DNA of 64,000 bases, taken from assembly GCF_004521915.1 (NCBI RefSeq), contig NZ_SDKD01000006.1, positions 1 through 64,000 of the forward strand, written 5' to 3'. Under the pieces are notes generated by a model. That model was not told where the DNA came from, ran no database searches, and was given only the letters and a program-made list of their open reading frames with translations. The translations under genes were made by a program, and so were the position numbers. Below are positions 41,607-50,858 of the stretch, one piece after another. Each line of letters opens with the position of its first letter. The first letter of the stretch is position 1. The stretch comes from Brevibacillus migulae (GTDB lineage: Bacteria; Bacillota; Bacilli; Brevibacillales; Brevibacillaceae).

Positions 41607-42290
41607 CTACCTCCCGAGCTTTTTGATGCTTTCTATTTTTTGGGGATCAATCGGTTGTCTTGCGTCCTGATCATAGCGCACGCCAGATCCAAAATGAACC
41701 TCCGTCACTCCAGTCTGCTCGATAAAGCCCGCCAAAGATTCCACCGTAAGACCGCTTCCAGCCAAAATCGACAGCTGTGTCCCTTTCGTCTTCTCGACCA
41801 GTACGCTTATCTCGGAGATAGCATCCAGAGCGCTTGTTTTCCCGCCAGAGGTTAAGACACGATTGATTTGCGGGTAACCCGTCAGCACATCGACCGCTTG
41901 CAGCAGATCGGCCGCCTCATCAAATGCCCGATGAAACGTAACATCAAGGCCTTTGGCTTCCTCCAGCAGCGCCTCCAGTGCAGCGATGTCGATTTTTCGC
42001 TCGGGAGTCAGACAGCCGATCACGATCCCGGCCGCCCCTAGTTCTCGGATCGTGCGGATATCCTCACGCATCGTGTACAGGTCGTCTTGCCCGTATACAA
42101 AGGAATAGCTGTGCGGCCTGACCATCACGTTGACCGGAATCTGCAGCTCCTTCACCACGGAAGCGATCAAACCATAGCTTGGGGTCAGTCCCCCTTCCTG
42201 AAAGGCGGTGATCAATTCAATGCGATCCGCTCCGGCTTGTTCCGCCATCTTGGCCTCCGATAGCGTCGTGGCGATAATCTCCACGATCAT
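41607..42290 (-). CDS. cutC: CutC family protein
   Basis: The 227-residue TIM-barrel protein belongs to the CutC family, historically linked to copper homeostasis and more recently to other roles. Signature segments are GADRIELITAFQEGGLTPSYG, VMVRPHSYSF, and the TFHRAFDEA loop with conserved His and Asp. The start is at ATG 42290, 8 nt after GGAGG; an ATG two codons earlier is only 2 nt from that site. Its first 74 nt lie inside the upstream acyl-CoA synthetase gene in another frame. Cofactor and substrate are not evident. Confidence 0.87.
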   Translation of the reverse strand: MIVEIIATTLSEAKMAEQAGADRIELITAFQEGGLTPSYGLIASVVKELQIPVNVMVRPHSYSFVYGQDDLYTMREDIRTIRELGAAGIVIGCLTPERKIDIAALEALLEEAKGLDVTFHRAFDEAADLLQAVDVLTGYPQINRVLTSGGKTSALDAISEISVLVEKTKGTQLSILAGSGLTVESLAGFIEQTGVTEVHFGSGVRYDQDARQPIDPQKIESIKKLGR

Positions 42291-44244
42291 TTTCATTTCC
42301 TCCTCGTCCTTCGCTGCGCAGGGGGATCAGCTCTAAAGCACCCGGATTCAGCAGGCTGGACATTTCGCCCAGTGGTTCCCCGATATACTTTTGCTTGATC
42401 AGCCTGCGCATGATTTTCTGGGTCCGTGTCTTGGGCAAATCCCCGACAAAATGCACTGCTCCGGGCTCATAAGGTTTGCCCAGCGCCTGTACCACATGGC
42501 GGGCCAGCTCTTCTTCCGCCAGTACCACACCCGGCTTCAGCACGGCGAGCAGGACAATCTCTTCTCCCTTTAGCGGATGCGGCACTCCGATGACGGCCGA
42601 TTCCAGTACGGCCGGATGCTGATTGACAGCGTCCTCAATCTCGCCCGGGCCAGTCCGTCTTCCCGAGACTTTTATCACATCATCAGCCCGCCCCAGATGG
42701 AACCAATAGCCGTCTTCATCCACCATCACCATGTCACCCTGCCACCATAAATCCGGACTGAGATGAAAATACGTATCCAGGTAGCGATCCGGCCCCTTCC
42801 AAAATCCTCTCGTCTGCGCCGGCTGCGGCAAGGTAAAGACCAGATAACCCGGTTTGCCCGGAGGAACAGGGATGCCATGCTCATCAACCGCCTTTGCTCC
42901 AACAGCAGGCGTACGTCCCAGGCATGACGGCTTTTGCGGTGCCACACAGACCGACGAAATGATCTCGGCAAACACTTCCGTTCCTCCGCTGCCATTGATG
43001 ATTGGCGCTTTTCCACCGGTCCAGGAATGGAACCAGTTCCATGTCTGCGCATCAATCGGCTCCCCGGTATGTCCAAGAATGCGCAAGGCACTTAGATCCG
43101 CCTGCTGACGATAGCTTTCCGCATACGTTTTTAGCAGCCGCAGAGCCGTTGCCGGCGCGCCAAACATGGTCACCCGATACTTCTCCAGCAGCCGGTAGAG
43201 TCTGCCTGGATCCGGGTACATCAAGCTCCCTTCATACATCACATAGGGAGCAGCCACCGTATGAGCCGAGAAAAGCGGCAGCTGCCCCATCATCCAGCCA
43301 AAATCGGTGACCATAAAAAAGCGGTCATCAGGCCGGGTATCATAGACAAACATCCCCACTTCCGCTGTCTTTACCGCGATGCCGCCATGGACATGCACGA
43401 TCCCCTTTGGCTTGCCTGTCGTCCCAGAGGAGTAGCTGACCATACAGATTTCCTCTGCATCCGTCTCGACTGTCTGGAATTCATCGGCGGCCGCATTCAT
43501 GATCTCCTGCCAACGATGATCCCTCGTCGGTTGGTAGGCGGCCCCCTCGCCAAGCCTTTCGACTACGATGACCGACTCTACGCTGGGCGCTTCCTCCAGT
43601 GCATCATCCAGCACCTTCTTCAGCCCGACCTTTTGCCCGCCGCGATAAAACCCATCTGCCGTGATCACTGCTTTGGCTTCCACGTCATCTAGGCGCAATG
43701 CGACCGCCTCCGCGCCAAAACCGGAAAACAACGGAACGGCCACCGCCCCCATTTTATAGATGCCGTACAAGGCGACAACCGTCTCGGCTATCATCGGCAT
43801 AAAGATCGCCACACGGTCCCCCCGCCTGATGCCCAGTGCGCTCAGGGCGTTGGCGAGCCGATTGGTTTCCTGATAAAGTCGAAAAAAACTGTACTCGCTG
43901 GTCGTGCCATCCTCGCCTTCCCAGAGGAGCGCCGTACGTCCCGCAGTCGCCGGATCCAACGCCCACTTGTCCACAAAATTATGGACGAGATTGATTTTTC
44001 CGTCAACAAACCACTTGGGCCAGGCAAGCCCTCCGCTCCGATCGACCACCTGAGAGTAAGGGTGAAAAAAACGCAAATCCGCAAAACGAATAAACGCGTC
44101 CCAAAACCATTCGAGATTCTCTTCTGAAAGCGCTATCAATTTCTCGTAGTCTGAAATCCCTTCTGTTTGCATAAAGCGATACAGGTTGCTCGTTTCCAGC
44201 TGCTCACGATCAGGACTCCAAGCGATGGAGCGGTATTGACTCAT
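42217..44244 (-). CDS. AMP-forming acyl-CoA synthetase (acetyl-CoA synthetase-like)
   Basis: The 675-residue protein is an ANL-superfamily ligase of the AcsA/propionyl-CoA synthetase group. It has the AMP-binding loop SYSSGTTGKPKG, the GGTE adenine motif (NGSGGTEVFAE), the hinge GRADDVIKVSGRR and the acetylatable lysine in TRTQKIMRRLIK. A family-typical end would be near NPGALELI. Here the frame runs on for about 35 residues of Gly/Arg/Asp-rich sequence that overlap the start of cutC, probably a lost stop codon. The acid substrate is not known; the operon continues with cutC and a GNAT gene. Confidence 0.85.
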   Translation of the reverse strand: MSQYRSIAWSPDREQLETSNLYRFMQTEGISDYEKLIALSEENLEWFWDAFIRFADLRFFHPYSQVVDRSGGLAWPKWFVDGKINLVHNFVDKWALDPATAGRTALLWEGEDGTTSEYSFFRLYQETNRLANALSALGIRRGDRVAIFMPMIAETVVALYGIYKMGAVAVPLFSGFGAEAVALRLDDVEAKAVITADGFYRGGQKVGLKKVLDDALEEAPSVESVIVVERLGEGAAYQPTRDHRWQEIMNAAADEFQTVETDAEEICMVSYSSGTTGKPKGIVHVHGGIAVKTAEVGMFVYDTRPDDRFFMVTDFGWMMGQLPLFSAHTVAAPYVMYEGSLMYPDPGRLYRLLEKYRVTMFGAPATALRLLKTYAESYRQQADLSALRILGHTGEPIDAQTWNWFHSWTGGKAPIINGSGGTEVFAEIISSVCVAPQKPSCLGRTPAVGAKAVDEHGIPVPPGKPGYLVFTLPQPAQTRGFWKGPDRYLDTYFHLSPDLWWQGDMVMVDEDGYWFHLGRADDVIKVSGRRTGPGEIEDAVNQHPAVLESAVIGVPHPLKGEEIVLLAVLKPGVVLAEEELARHVVQALGKPYEPGAVHFVGDLPKTRTQKIMRRLIKQKYIGEPLGEMSSLLNPGALELIPLRSEGRGGNENDRGDYRHDAIGGQDGGTSRSGSH

Positions 44245-44385
44245 GGCGAACCCTCCGTTTCTCCCGTATTTACCTATTCATTGTCCAATGGAACCACTGG
44301 CTTGTCAATGTCTGGAAAGCGGTCTGCCCCCGACTAATGGACCAGCCCTTCCACATAGGCTTACTGTAACAGGAGGGGATGCCAT

Positions 44386-44550
44386 GTGGACAAAAAGCAA
44401 GAGCCTGTTCTCGCAAACCGTCCCAGCCATGAGGCTTGGAGACTGTCGTATCGTTTGATCATCGCCCGTATCCTGCCCCGCATCATCAGCGAAGAACGAG
44501 AACAGAAGGAACCTGACAGCGACGGTCCACCGGATGAGAAGTCTTCCTGA
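44386..44550 (+). CDS. Small conserved-looking protein, 54 aa
   Basis: A GTG start with GGAGGGG 7 nt upstream encodes a 54-residue protein, in a different frame from a longer-looking open frame in the same place. The peptide has a basic amphipathic middle (AWRLSYRLIIARILPRII) and an acidic tail (EEREQKEPDSD). It has no membrane segment or cysteine motif. It lies 54 nt upstream of corA on the same strand. No family is recognised. Confidence 0.6.
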   Translation: MDKKQEPVLANRPSHEAWRLSYRLIIARILPRIISEEREQKEPDSDGPPDEKSS

Positions 44551-44604
44551 AAATGGGTATACTAATGGGGCAAGCAGAGAGATACGGCGGGGAGGAACAG
44601 CCTG

Positions 44605-45540
44605 ATGAAGATTCGATTGGTGCAGAACGGTTTGTTTACCATGATTGATGACATTGAAGAGACCCTGCGCCCGCCGAAAAACGGCTTTTATTGGATCGAT
44701 GCCAGCCTGTTTGATCTGGATATCCTGCAAGCCATGTTCGGCCTGCATGATTTGGCGCTCGAGGATTGTATAGACGAGGAAGAGCAGCGTCCGAAGCTGG
44801 AGGTGTATCACGATCATTACTTTATCGTGATCAACAGCATCCAGTTTACGAACCACGATATTTATTTGCGCGAAGTGAATCTGTTTCTGGGACAGCACTT
44901 CATCATCACTGTGATCAAGCATCCGATCAAAGAAATGGCCAAGCTCCTCAGCGTCATTCGCGAGGAAGAAATCAACCGGGCCGACTCGTTTCTTTATCAT
45001 CTGATCGATCTGATCGTCGAGACGTACTTTGAAGTGATTGAAGGCATCGAGACCTTGATCGAATCCCTGGAGGAGCAAATTCTCATGAATACGCATCGCT
45101 CGCAGCTGAAGGAAATCATCGGCCTGCGCAGCGAGGTGCTCTATGCCCGGAAAATGCTGGTCCCGCAGCGCGACTTGATCGATCACCTGCAAAAAAAAGA
45201 ACTTCCGCTGATCGACGATGATCTGCAGAAGTACTTTGGCGATATCCATGAAAATGCTGTGAAAATCGTCGAGAGCTTTGATACGTTTCGCGATCTGATC
45301 GCCAACCTGCGCGAGGCCTATCAATCCGCTCTGTCCGGCCGCGCCAATGAGATCATGCGTATTTTCACCGCTTTGACGACCATCTTCATGCCGCTCACCA
45401 TCGTGACGGGCATCTACGGAATGAATTTCACCTATATGCCGGAGCTGAACTCACCGTACGGCTACTACGCCGTGATCGGCTTTATGGCGTTCATTGGCTT
45501 AGCCATGTATATCCTGTTTAAAAAGAAAGGGTGGTTGTAG
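44605..45540 (+). CDS. corA: CorA-type magnesium/cobalt transporter
   Basis: The 311-residue protein has the large cytoplasmic alpha/beta domain of CorA (1-245) and two C-terminal membrane helices separated by the selectivity motif GMN (about 272-274, in IYGMNFTYMPELNSP). Family-typical helices with QRDLIDHL and VESFDTFRDLIANLREAYQSAL precede the pore. The cytoplasmic domain senses Mg2+. The start ATG follows GGGGAGG. The last 23 nt overlap the convergent HD-GYP gene. Confidence 0.92.
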   Translation: MKIRLVQNGLFTMIDDIEETLRPPKNGFYWIDASLFDLDILQAMFGLHDLALEDCIDEEEQRPKLEVYHDHYFIVINSIQFTNHDIYLREVNLFLGQHFIITVIKHPIKEMAKLLSVIREEEINRADSFLYHLIDLIVETYFEVIEGIETLIESLEEQILMNTHRSQLKEIIGLRSEVLYARKMLVPQRDLIDHLQKKELPLIDDDLQKYFGDIHENAVKIVESFDTFRDLIANLREAYQSALSGRANEIMRIFTALTTIFMPLTIVTGIYGMNFTYMPELNSPYGYYAVIGFMAFIGLAMYILFKKKGWL

Positions 45541-46642
45541 CCGGCACGTTCATCAAGGAATCACATTCGGTAATCATGATGTTCATATGCTTGGACAGAT
45601 CGATCTCATACGGAGAGGCCAATGTTTCGCCCGCTTCATTTTGCAAGACGCGTATGACCGGCCTGCTCGGCAAGCCCTGATTATAATCCGCCACGACCCC
45701 CGACTCTCCCGTGTTCAGCTTGACCTCTAGCCCTACCGGATACAGGGCGACGGTATCGCGCAATTCCGCCACAACACTTGGGACGAACAGCTCATGTGAC
45801 CCCGCATAAAGCACCTCCAGCGCTTCATGAGGCAGCATCGGTTTGCGGTAGACACGGTTGGACGTCAATGCATCGAACACGTCGCTGACTGCCAAGATGC
45901 GGGCATAGGGGTGGATCTCATCCCCTTTTAACCCCCGGGGATACCCGCTTCCATTCATCCGTTCATGATGCTGAAAAGCGCAATGCGCAGCCAACAGCGG
46001 GATTTCATCCTGCTTTCGTAGCATTTCAAAACCGATTTCGGCATGGGTTTTGACAACGGCATATTCCTCATCCGTCAATTTGCCCGGCTTATGTAAGATC
46101 TCCATGGGCAGCGCCATTTTGCCGACATCATGCAGCATCGCCCCCAGGCCAATCTCTCCCAGCTCCTTCTCATTATATCCCGCCTTCATCGCGATCGCGA
46201 CCGAATACAGCGTCACATTAAAGGAATGAGAAAAGATATAAAAATCCGTAGCGCAGGCATTTCCGAGCAGGTTCATGGCAGAGCGATTTCCCTTCAGCTC
46301 ATCGATTACCGCATGGATCGCCTGGCGAAATTGCCGGCCATACTGCGGATCCGTGAAAGTATTCCGCCATTTTTTCGGGTCGTTTTGGATCGTTTTGAAG
46401 GTATCGAATATCGCGCCCATCGTTCGTTTGCGCGTTTCATCCGAAATGATATCTTCCACCAAAATATCGCTGGTCAGCGAATCCTGGATATACACATTTG
46501 TCACATTCATGCGAATCAGCCGGTCAATCATGCGTTGCGTCAATTCCACGCCTGATCCGACCAGGACCGTTCCATTATCCATATATACCGAGCGCGCCAA
46601 CATCATACCTGGCTGACAACGTTGCAAAGGTAACAGTCTCAT
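45518..46642 (-). CDS. HD-GYP domain phosphodiesterase
   Basis: The 374-residue protein has an N-terminal DUF3391-like region (about 1-120) and an HD-GYP domain with the metal pair H171-D172 (MLHDVGK) and the GYP loop HHERMNGSGYPRG (GYP at 233-235). HD-GYP proteins hydrolyse cyclic dinucleotides, usually c-di-GMP, to GMP or pGpG. A C-terminal extension (about 310-374) contains a PilZ-like beta strand set (VKLNTGESGVVADY). It lacks membrane segments. With the EAL protein at 18-19 kb it is the second c-di-GMP-related protein of the window. The stop overlaps corA convergently. Confidence 0.88.
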   Translation of the reverse strand: MRLLPLQRCQPGMMLARSVYMDNGTVLVGSGVELTQRMIDRLIRMNVTNVYIQDSLTSDILVEDIISDETRKRTMGAIFDTFKTIQNDPKKWRNTFTDPQYGRQFRQAIHAVIDELKGNRSAMNLLGNACATDFYIFSHSFNVTLYSVAIAMKAGYNEKELGEIGLGAMLHDVGKMALPMEILHKPGKLTDEEYAVVKTHAEIGFEMLRKQDEIPLLAAHCAFQHHERMNGSGYPRGLKGDEIHPYARILAVSDVFDALTSNRVYRKPMLPHEALEVLYAGSHELFVPSVVAELRDTVALYPVGLEVKLNTGESGVVADYNQGLPSRPVIRVLQNEAGETLASPYEIDLSKHMNIMITECDSLMNVPATTTLSF

Positions 46643-46736
46643 TTTTTCGACGACGCCTTTCTGTAATGTACCATTTATTATACATGATTCGATAAAATTC
46701 TACATGATTTTCCCTGCATTTGTTGTTTCCTATATC

Positions 46737-46787
46737 AAAAAAAGAAACACTCGGCAGATTGTGAAAAGGATCCTCACCGAGTGTTTC
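46737..46787 (-). terminator. Terminator of the yunF-yunC operon
   Basis: GAAACACTCGG (46744-46754) pairs with CCGAGTGTTTC (46777-46787), followed on the minus strand by TTTCTTTTTTT. It lies 16 nt after the yunC stop. Confidence 0.75.
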
Positions 46788-46802
46788 CCGTATCTGATTT
46801 CA

Positions 46803-47105
46803 CTAAAACATTTTTCGAACCGCTTCGCGGCCAATCATCCCCGCTGTAATCCCCGCCTGTTCTGCTGTGGTGGTCACTGATTCCAGCGGCGCTGCCAGCA
46901 ATTCATCGATGGTCTTCACTCCAACCGCTCGGCCCGCCAGGATTTCGCGGCTTGCCAGCCTTTCGTTCAGCAGACCAACATCCAACGCTCCGCACATGAT
47001 ATACCCTTTGTCAGTGGTAACGGCAAGCAAGGTTGTTTTCGGGAGACGTACGGTCACCGCAATCGCCGTACCCTCAGGAAAATGGATCGGATTCACCTCG
47101 ATCAT
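46803..47105 (-). CDS. yunC: YunC family protein (DUF1805)
   Basis: The 100-residue protein matches YunC: PIHFPEGTAIAVTVRLPKTT, then LLAVTTDKGYIMCGALDVGL, and a helix with AGRAVGVKTIDELLAAPLES. The fold is a small alpha/beta barrel of unknown role. The start ATG 47105 follows GGAGG by 9 nt; an ATG two codons upstream is too close. It is the last gene of the yunF-E-D-(DUF6154)-C run on the minus strand. Confidence 0.88.
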   Translation of the reverse strand: MIEVNPIHFPEGTAIAVTVRLPKTTLLAVTTDKGYIMCGALDVGLLNERLASREILAGRAVGVKTIDELLAAPLESVTTTAEQAGITAGMIGREAVRKMF

Positions 47106-47188
47106 CAGCATTCTCCTCCCATCTTTTCTGGTTGGCAACGTTCCATTCTTTATCACACTATGTAATCAGTCCAAAAATGGTGTGTTCC

Positions 47189-47428
47189 CTACTGCAGCAC
47201 TCGATTCGTACTGTTTTCATCTTCCATGGCTACTTTCCGCTTCATGACCTCGATCAAGTAGCTCGCCAGCATATGGAACAGCTCTTCGTCATCCATGCCG
47301 AGGATGATCTGGATCAGATCGGCTTTTGACTGCTCTTCCAATATTTCGACCACGATGGCAACGATGTCTTCCTCATCACCATTGAAGTGGCCCCGATACA
47401 ATTCATAGAGCTCATCTACAAAACGCAT
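47189..47428 (-). CDS. Small acidic protein (DUF6154-like)
   Basis: The 79-residue protein starts MRFVDELYELYRGHFNGDEE with GGGGGACGAG upstream and is all-helical and acidic, ending KRKVAMEDENS. It resembles the DUF6154 family found next to yunC in Bacillales. Its function is not known. It lies between yunD and yunC with short gaps, so it is probably co-transcribed. Confidence 0.75.
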   Translation of the reverse strand: MRFVDELYELYRGHFNGDEEDIVAIVVEILEEQSKADLIQIILGMDDEELFHMLASYLIEVMKRKVAMEDENSTNRVLQ

Positions 47429-47499
47429 GTCTCGTCCCCCTTTTTGCCTTATCATTCCCAAGGAAGGAAAAAAGAAAAAGGGGATCTTCGTTTGTTCTT

Positions 47500-48924
47500 T
47501 TACCCGCTCGAGGCAAGCTCCCAGCGAGGTGTGAAACAACCGGACAACATGGCTCCATCCTGTAAGCAGACGGCCAGAATTTCTCGCAATACTTCAGGCA
47601 GAAAAAATTGCGGCTCGCTCGCTCCCATCAGTTCTGGAAAGAGCATGTTCATCAAATACATATCAACCGTTGCCACACGATAGATCCTGTCTTTGCGCAA
47701 CAGCTCCTCGCCGACACGCACCTCGACAATCGCAGGCTCCGGCTGCAGCACATACTTCACATGCAGGCCGTCAATGCCCATCCAGCCGTTGATTTTGCCG
47801 CGGAAGCCGAAACCGCGAAGCTCCTTGTTAACCGTGTCTGGCAGGATCGCTTGGTTGAGCACACGCCACAGCTGCTCTCCCGTCAGCTTCACCGTACAGG
47901 GATTGATCGGATGCGGCGCACACGTGAGTAAGTCCTTTCGTGTCACGCTTCCTGGCCCCAGGTCTTGCAGCAGTAATCCGCCGTTGGCCAAGCCGATCTC
48001 AGCTTTCGTCCAATGCCTGAGACATGCCGCCAAAAAACTGCCAAAAGGCGTCTCTCTACGCCAATCGACTTTCAGCGCAAAAGGCAAAACCGCTACCTCC
48101 GCAGCGAGCAGCTGGTCTGCCCGCAGATGCTCCTGTTCCAGGTACTGGACCATCTGTGGATCCGGTTGAAAATCGGCTGATCGCAGCACTTGTGCCGCTG
48201 AGGAAAGCTTGCCATTGTCGTCTATATGCAGCGTCACATGCCCCACATACTCACCGGAACGCCCTGCTTGCGCAATCAGGGTCTCGCCAATCCGCTCTCC
48301 CTGCTGCAAAAGGTGATGAGTATGCGCACCCAGGATCAAATCGATGCCAGGTATCCGCTCGGCCATTTCTCGATCGCTGCGCAGCCCAAGATGAGATAGG
48401 ACAATCATGACATCCACCTGATCACGCAGCGCTGCGATTTGCTGCGCCAAAATGGCGAACGGCTCCTCCGCTTGCCACCCCAGCAGCTGATAGAAGGGCG
48501 CAAACGATACGGTCGTTCCCAAGAGCGCCACTTTTAGATCCGCGAAATCATGGATGGCATACGGTACCGCCCAGCCAGGCTGCTTATCGCCGGGTTCGTG
48601 CAAATTGTTCAAGATCACCGTGAATTGTGCATCTGTATAGAGTTCATCCAGTTTTTCTTTTGGCAGTGTCAAGCCCTCGTTGTTGCCGATCGTGACGTAT
48701 TGATACCCCGATCGGTTCAACACTTCCACATTGGTCTTGCCCCAGGTCGCCTCTGTCTTGGTGCTCATCCGATCCAGATGGTCGCCGATATCCACCGTCA
48801 GCACCTGTTCCCCTTGAAGCTCCCACCTCTGCCGAAGCTCCCGCAGACAAGTCGCGATCTGCGGCATTGAGGCAAATTGACTATGCAAATCATTCGTATG
48901 TAAAATGTGCAGGATTCTCGCCAC
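47500..48924 (-). CDS. yunD: 5'-nucleotidase family metallophosphoesterase YunD
   Basis: The 474-residue protein has an N-terminal calcineurin-like phosphoesterase domain with LHTNDLHSQF, DIGDHLDRM, TIGNNEG, IVLSHLG and GAHTHH, and a C-terminal 5'-nucleotidase domain with NGGLLLQDL. YunD-type enzymes hydrolyse nucleotide or sugar-nucleotide phosphates. The two cysteines at the C-terminus may be structural. There is no signal peptide, so the enzyme is cytoplasmic. The GTG start at 48924 follows GGGGGGAG at 4 nt, close but the best of the options. Confidence 0.87.
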   Translation of the reverse strand: MARILHILHTNDLHSQFASMPQIATCLRELRQRWELQGEQVLTVDIGDHLDRMSTKTEATWGKTNVEVLNRSGYQYVTIGNNEGLTLPKEKLDELYTDAQFTVILNNLHEPGDKQPGWAVPYAIHDFADLKVALLGTTVSFAPFYQLLGWQAEEPFAILAQQIAALRDQVDVMIVLSHLGLRSDREMAERIPGIDLILGAHTHHLLQQGERIGETLIAQAGRSGEYVGHVTLHIDDNGKLSSAAQVLRSADFQPDPQMVQYLEQEHLRADQLLAAEVAVLPFALKVDWRRETPFGSFLAACLRHWTKAEIGLANGGLLLQDLGPGSVTRKDLLTCAPHPINPCTVKLTGEQLWRVLNQAILPDTVNKELRGFGFRGKINGWMGIDGLHVKYVLQPEPAIVEVRVGEELLRKDRIYRVATVDMYLMNMLFPELMGASEPQFFLPEVLREILAVCLQDGAMLSGCFTPRWELASSG

Positions 48925-48955
48925 GTTACTCCCCCCTCTTGCCGCAAAAATCCAT

Positions 48956-49780
48956 CTATGCAAATACGGCTTCCCCGATCATTTGAAGCGCAATCAACAA
49001 TATCAGGATGCGCAGGAGAAGAACCAATGTCTTGCCCTTGATGCGCGCTGCCAGCATTGCTCCCAGCTTGCCGCCAATCCACGCCCCCGGTGCCAGACAA
49101 GCCGCATAGAGCCAATCGACATGCCCGTGCAGCACATTTGTAACAGAGCCGACGATCGCGGATAAAAAAATCACCATCATGGAGGTAGCCGTTGCTACAT
49201 GCGGCGGAAACCGAAACAGGATGATCATCGCAGGTACCATCAGGCTCCCTCCCCCTACACCAAACAACGAGGAAGTTACCCCGACGAAAAAGGCCGTGAT
49301 CAGTGCGATCCAACGCTTGTAACCATATTCATATTCAATTCCTTCGCCATCAATGAAGGTACGTTTCACGTCCCATTGCAGCGTACGCGGTCGTATGCGA
49401 TCCTTTCCCATCATCAGCGCGAACATGCCCAGCTGAAACAGCCCAAACAGCAAAGAAAAGGATTCTGTTTGCAGCAGTTTATTCAAATAGACCCCCGCGA
49501 CCGCCCCAGGTGCGCTTGCCAGAAAAAAGAGCAGCGCTGTCTGTGTATCCACCCGCTTTTGTTTGACATACGCCGTAGTGGAGGAAAGAGCCGTAATGGC
49601 TATCACCGCAAGCGAAGTCGCAGCAGCGATCTGCGGCGTCATCGCGCCTGGTTCAACCAGATTAACAAAATACAAGAGGGCTGGTACAAAAATGATCCCT
49701 CCGCCAAGACCGGCCAAACTGCCGATGGCCCCGGCTGCAAGCCCAATGACTGCCAATAGCAAAGCCAGCAAAACAATCAT
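48956..49780 (-). CDS. yunE: TauE/SafE family permease YunE
   Basis: The 274-residue protein has about eight membrane helices with the two internally similar halves of TauE/SafE anion exporters: GSLAGLGGGIIFVPALLYF and TSSLFGVGGGSLMVPAMIILF. The start ATG overlaps the stop of yunF by 4 nt (ATGA). Members export or import sulfite, sulfoacetate or other small anions. The substrate is not known. Confidence 0.9.
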   Translation of the reverse strand: MIVLLALLLAVIGLAAGAIGSLAGLGGGIIFVPALLYFVNLVEPGAMTPQIAAATSLAVIAITALSSTTAYVKQKRVDTQTALLFFLASAPGAVAGVYLNKLLQTESFSLLFGLFQLGMFALMMGKDRIRPRTLQWDVKRTFIDGEGIEYEYGYKRWIALITAFFVGVTSSLFGVGGGSLMVPAMIILFRFPPHVATATSMMVIFLSAIVGSVTNVLHGHVDWLYAACLAPGAWIGGKLGAMLAARIKGKTLVLLLRILILLIALQMIGEAVFA

Positions 49781-50670
49781 AGATCCGAATCCTCTTCTTC
49801 TATAGTCGTCTCAAAGGTGGAAAACAAGTCCAGCTGCTGGGGATGAAGCCCGACTGGCTGAATGCCAAACAGCTGCATCAACGCTTTGGCGTTCCCTGCA
49901 GCATGACCGCCTGAGTTGTTATTAAACAAGATGCATACTTCCTCCGCCTGACTGGCCAATTGCTCAATCCGGGGTATCCATTCCTGCAGCTCTTGTCCTG
50001 AATAATTGTACAGATAGCGCACATCTCGCCAGGCTTGTCCAGTATCTCGCCAGCCGCTTGCATTTCTGCCGTGGAAACGAATCAGGCTAAGCTTCGGCTG
50101 TGTGATCTCAGGGACGATCGGTACGCATCCCAATCCAGCCTGCGGCTCATCGCAGACAACGTGCACAGCCCCATGCTCCCGCAAAAAGTCCAGCGTCTTT
50201 TCACGGAATCGCTCCGTAAACCAGCTTTGGTGCCGAAACTCTACAGCCACCGGATAGCGGGTAAACAGCCGCAAGCACTGCTGGATATACTGGACATGCT
50301 CTTTGGTACAGTCAAACCATGGCGGGTATTGAAACAGGAGCGCCTTCAGCTTGCCGGCGCTGACAACGGGTTGAATGCTCTCCGCAAATCGGCGGCATAC
50401 CGCTTCGAAATCCTCCGTCTGCCCGCTTCGCTGGTGCCCCGTAATCGCCTGGTACGGCTTGATGACAAACCGAAATGCATCCGGCGTCTGCCGCACCCAG
50501 TTTTCATAGTTCTTTTGGGGCAGTATCGCGTAAAACGAGCTATCCACTTCAACGAGCGGGAAATGACTGGCATAAGCGGAGAGCTTGTCCCGGTCGCGGG
50601 TACCAGGCGGATAAAGCGATTCATGGTCGCCCCATCCGCATAATCCCACATGGATGTTTCTTCTGTTCAT
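49777..50670 (-). CDS. yunF: DUF72 family protein YunF
   Basis: The 297-residue protein is a DUF72 TIM-barrel: HVGLCGWGDHESLYP, YASHFPLVEVDSSFYA, RFVIKPYQAITGH, VAVEFRHQSWF and FNNNSGGHAAGNAKAL. The fold resembles xylose-isomerase-like barrels, but the activity is unknown. The start ATG 50670 has GGAGT upstream. It begins the yunF-yunE-yunD-yunC run and is coupled to yunE by a 4-nt overlap. Confidence 0.9.
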   Translation of the reverse strand: MNRRNIHVGLCGWGDHESLYPPGTRDRDKLSAYASHFPLVEVDSSFYAILPQKNYENWVRQTPDAFRFVIKPYQAITGHQRSGQTEDFEAVCRRFAESIQPVVSAGKLKALLFQYPPWFDCTKEHVQYIQQCLRLFTRYPVAVEFRHQSWFTERFREKTLDFLREHGAVHVVCDEPQAGLGCVPIVPEITQPKLSLIRFHGRNASGWRDTGQAWRDVRYLYNYSGQELQEWIPRIEQLASQAEEVCILFNNNSGGHAAGNAKALMQLFGIQPVGLHPQQLDLFSTFETTIEEEDSDL

Positions 50671-50858
50671 AATGACTCCTTTGGTGCGAACCCCTTTTCG
50701 CTTAAGCATACCAAACCCGGGATGGATCGAAAAGGTGAAGAAAGCGATTCAACCTGTCGAAATTTGCCTGTTGTTGGAAAAATATAATTGCAAAAGCTGC
50801 TCCCCATTCCTATAGTAAATAATAGGAAAATAGAGAGATAGACTTCAGGAGGGCCATG

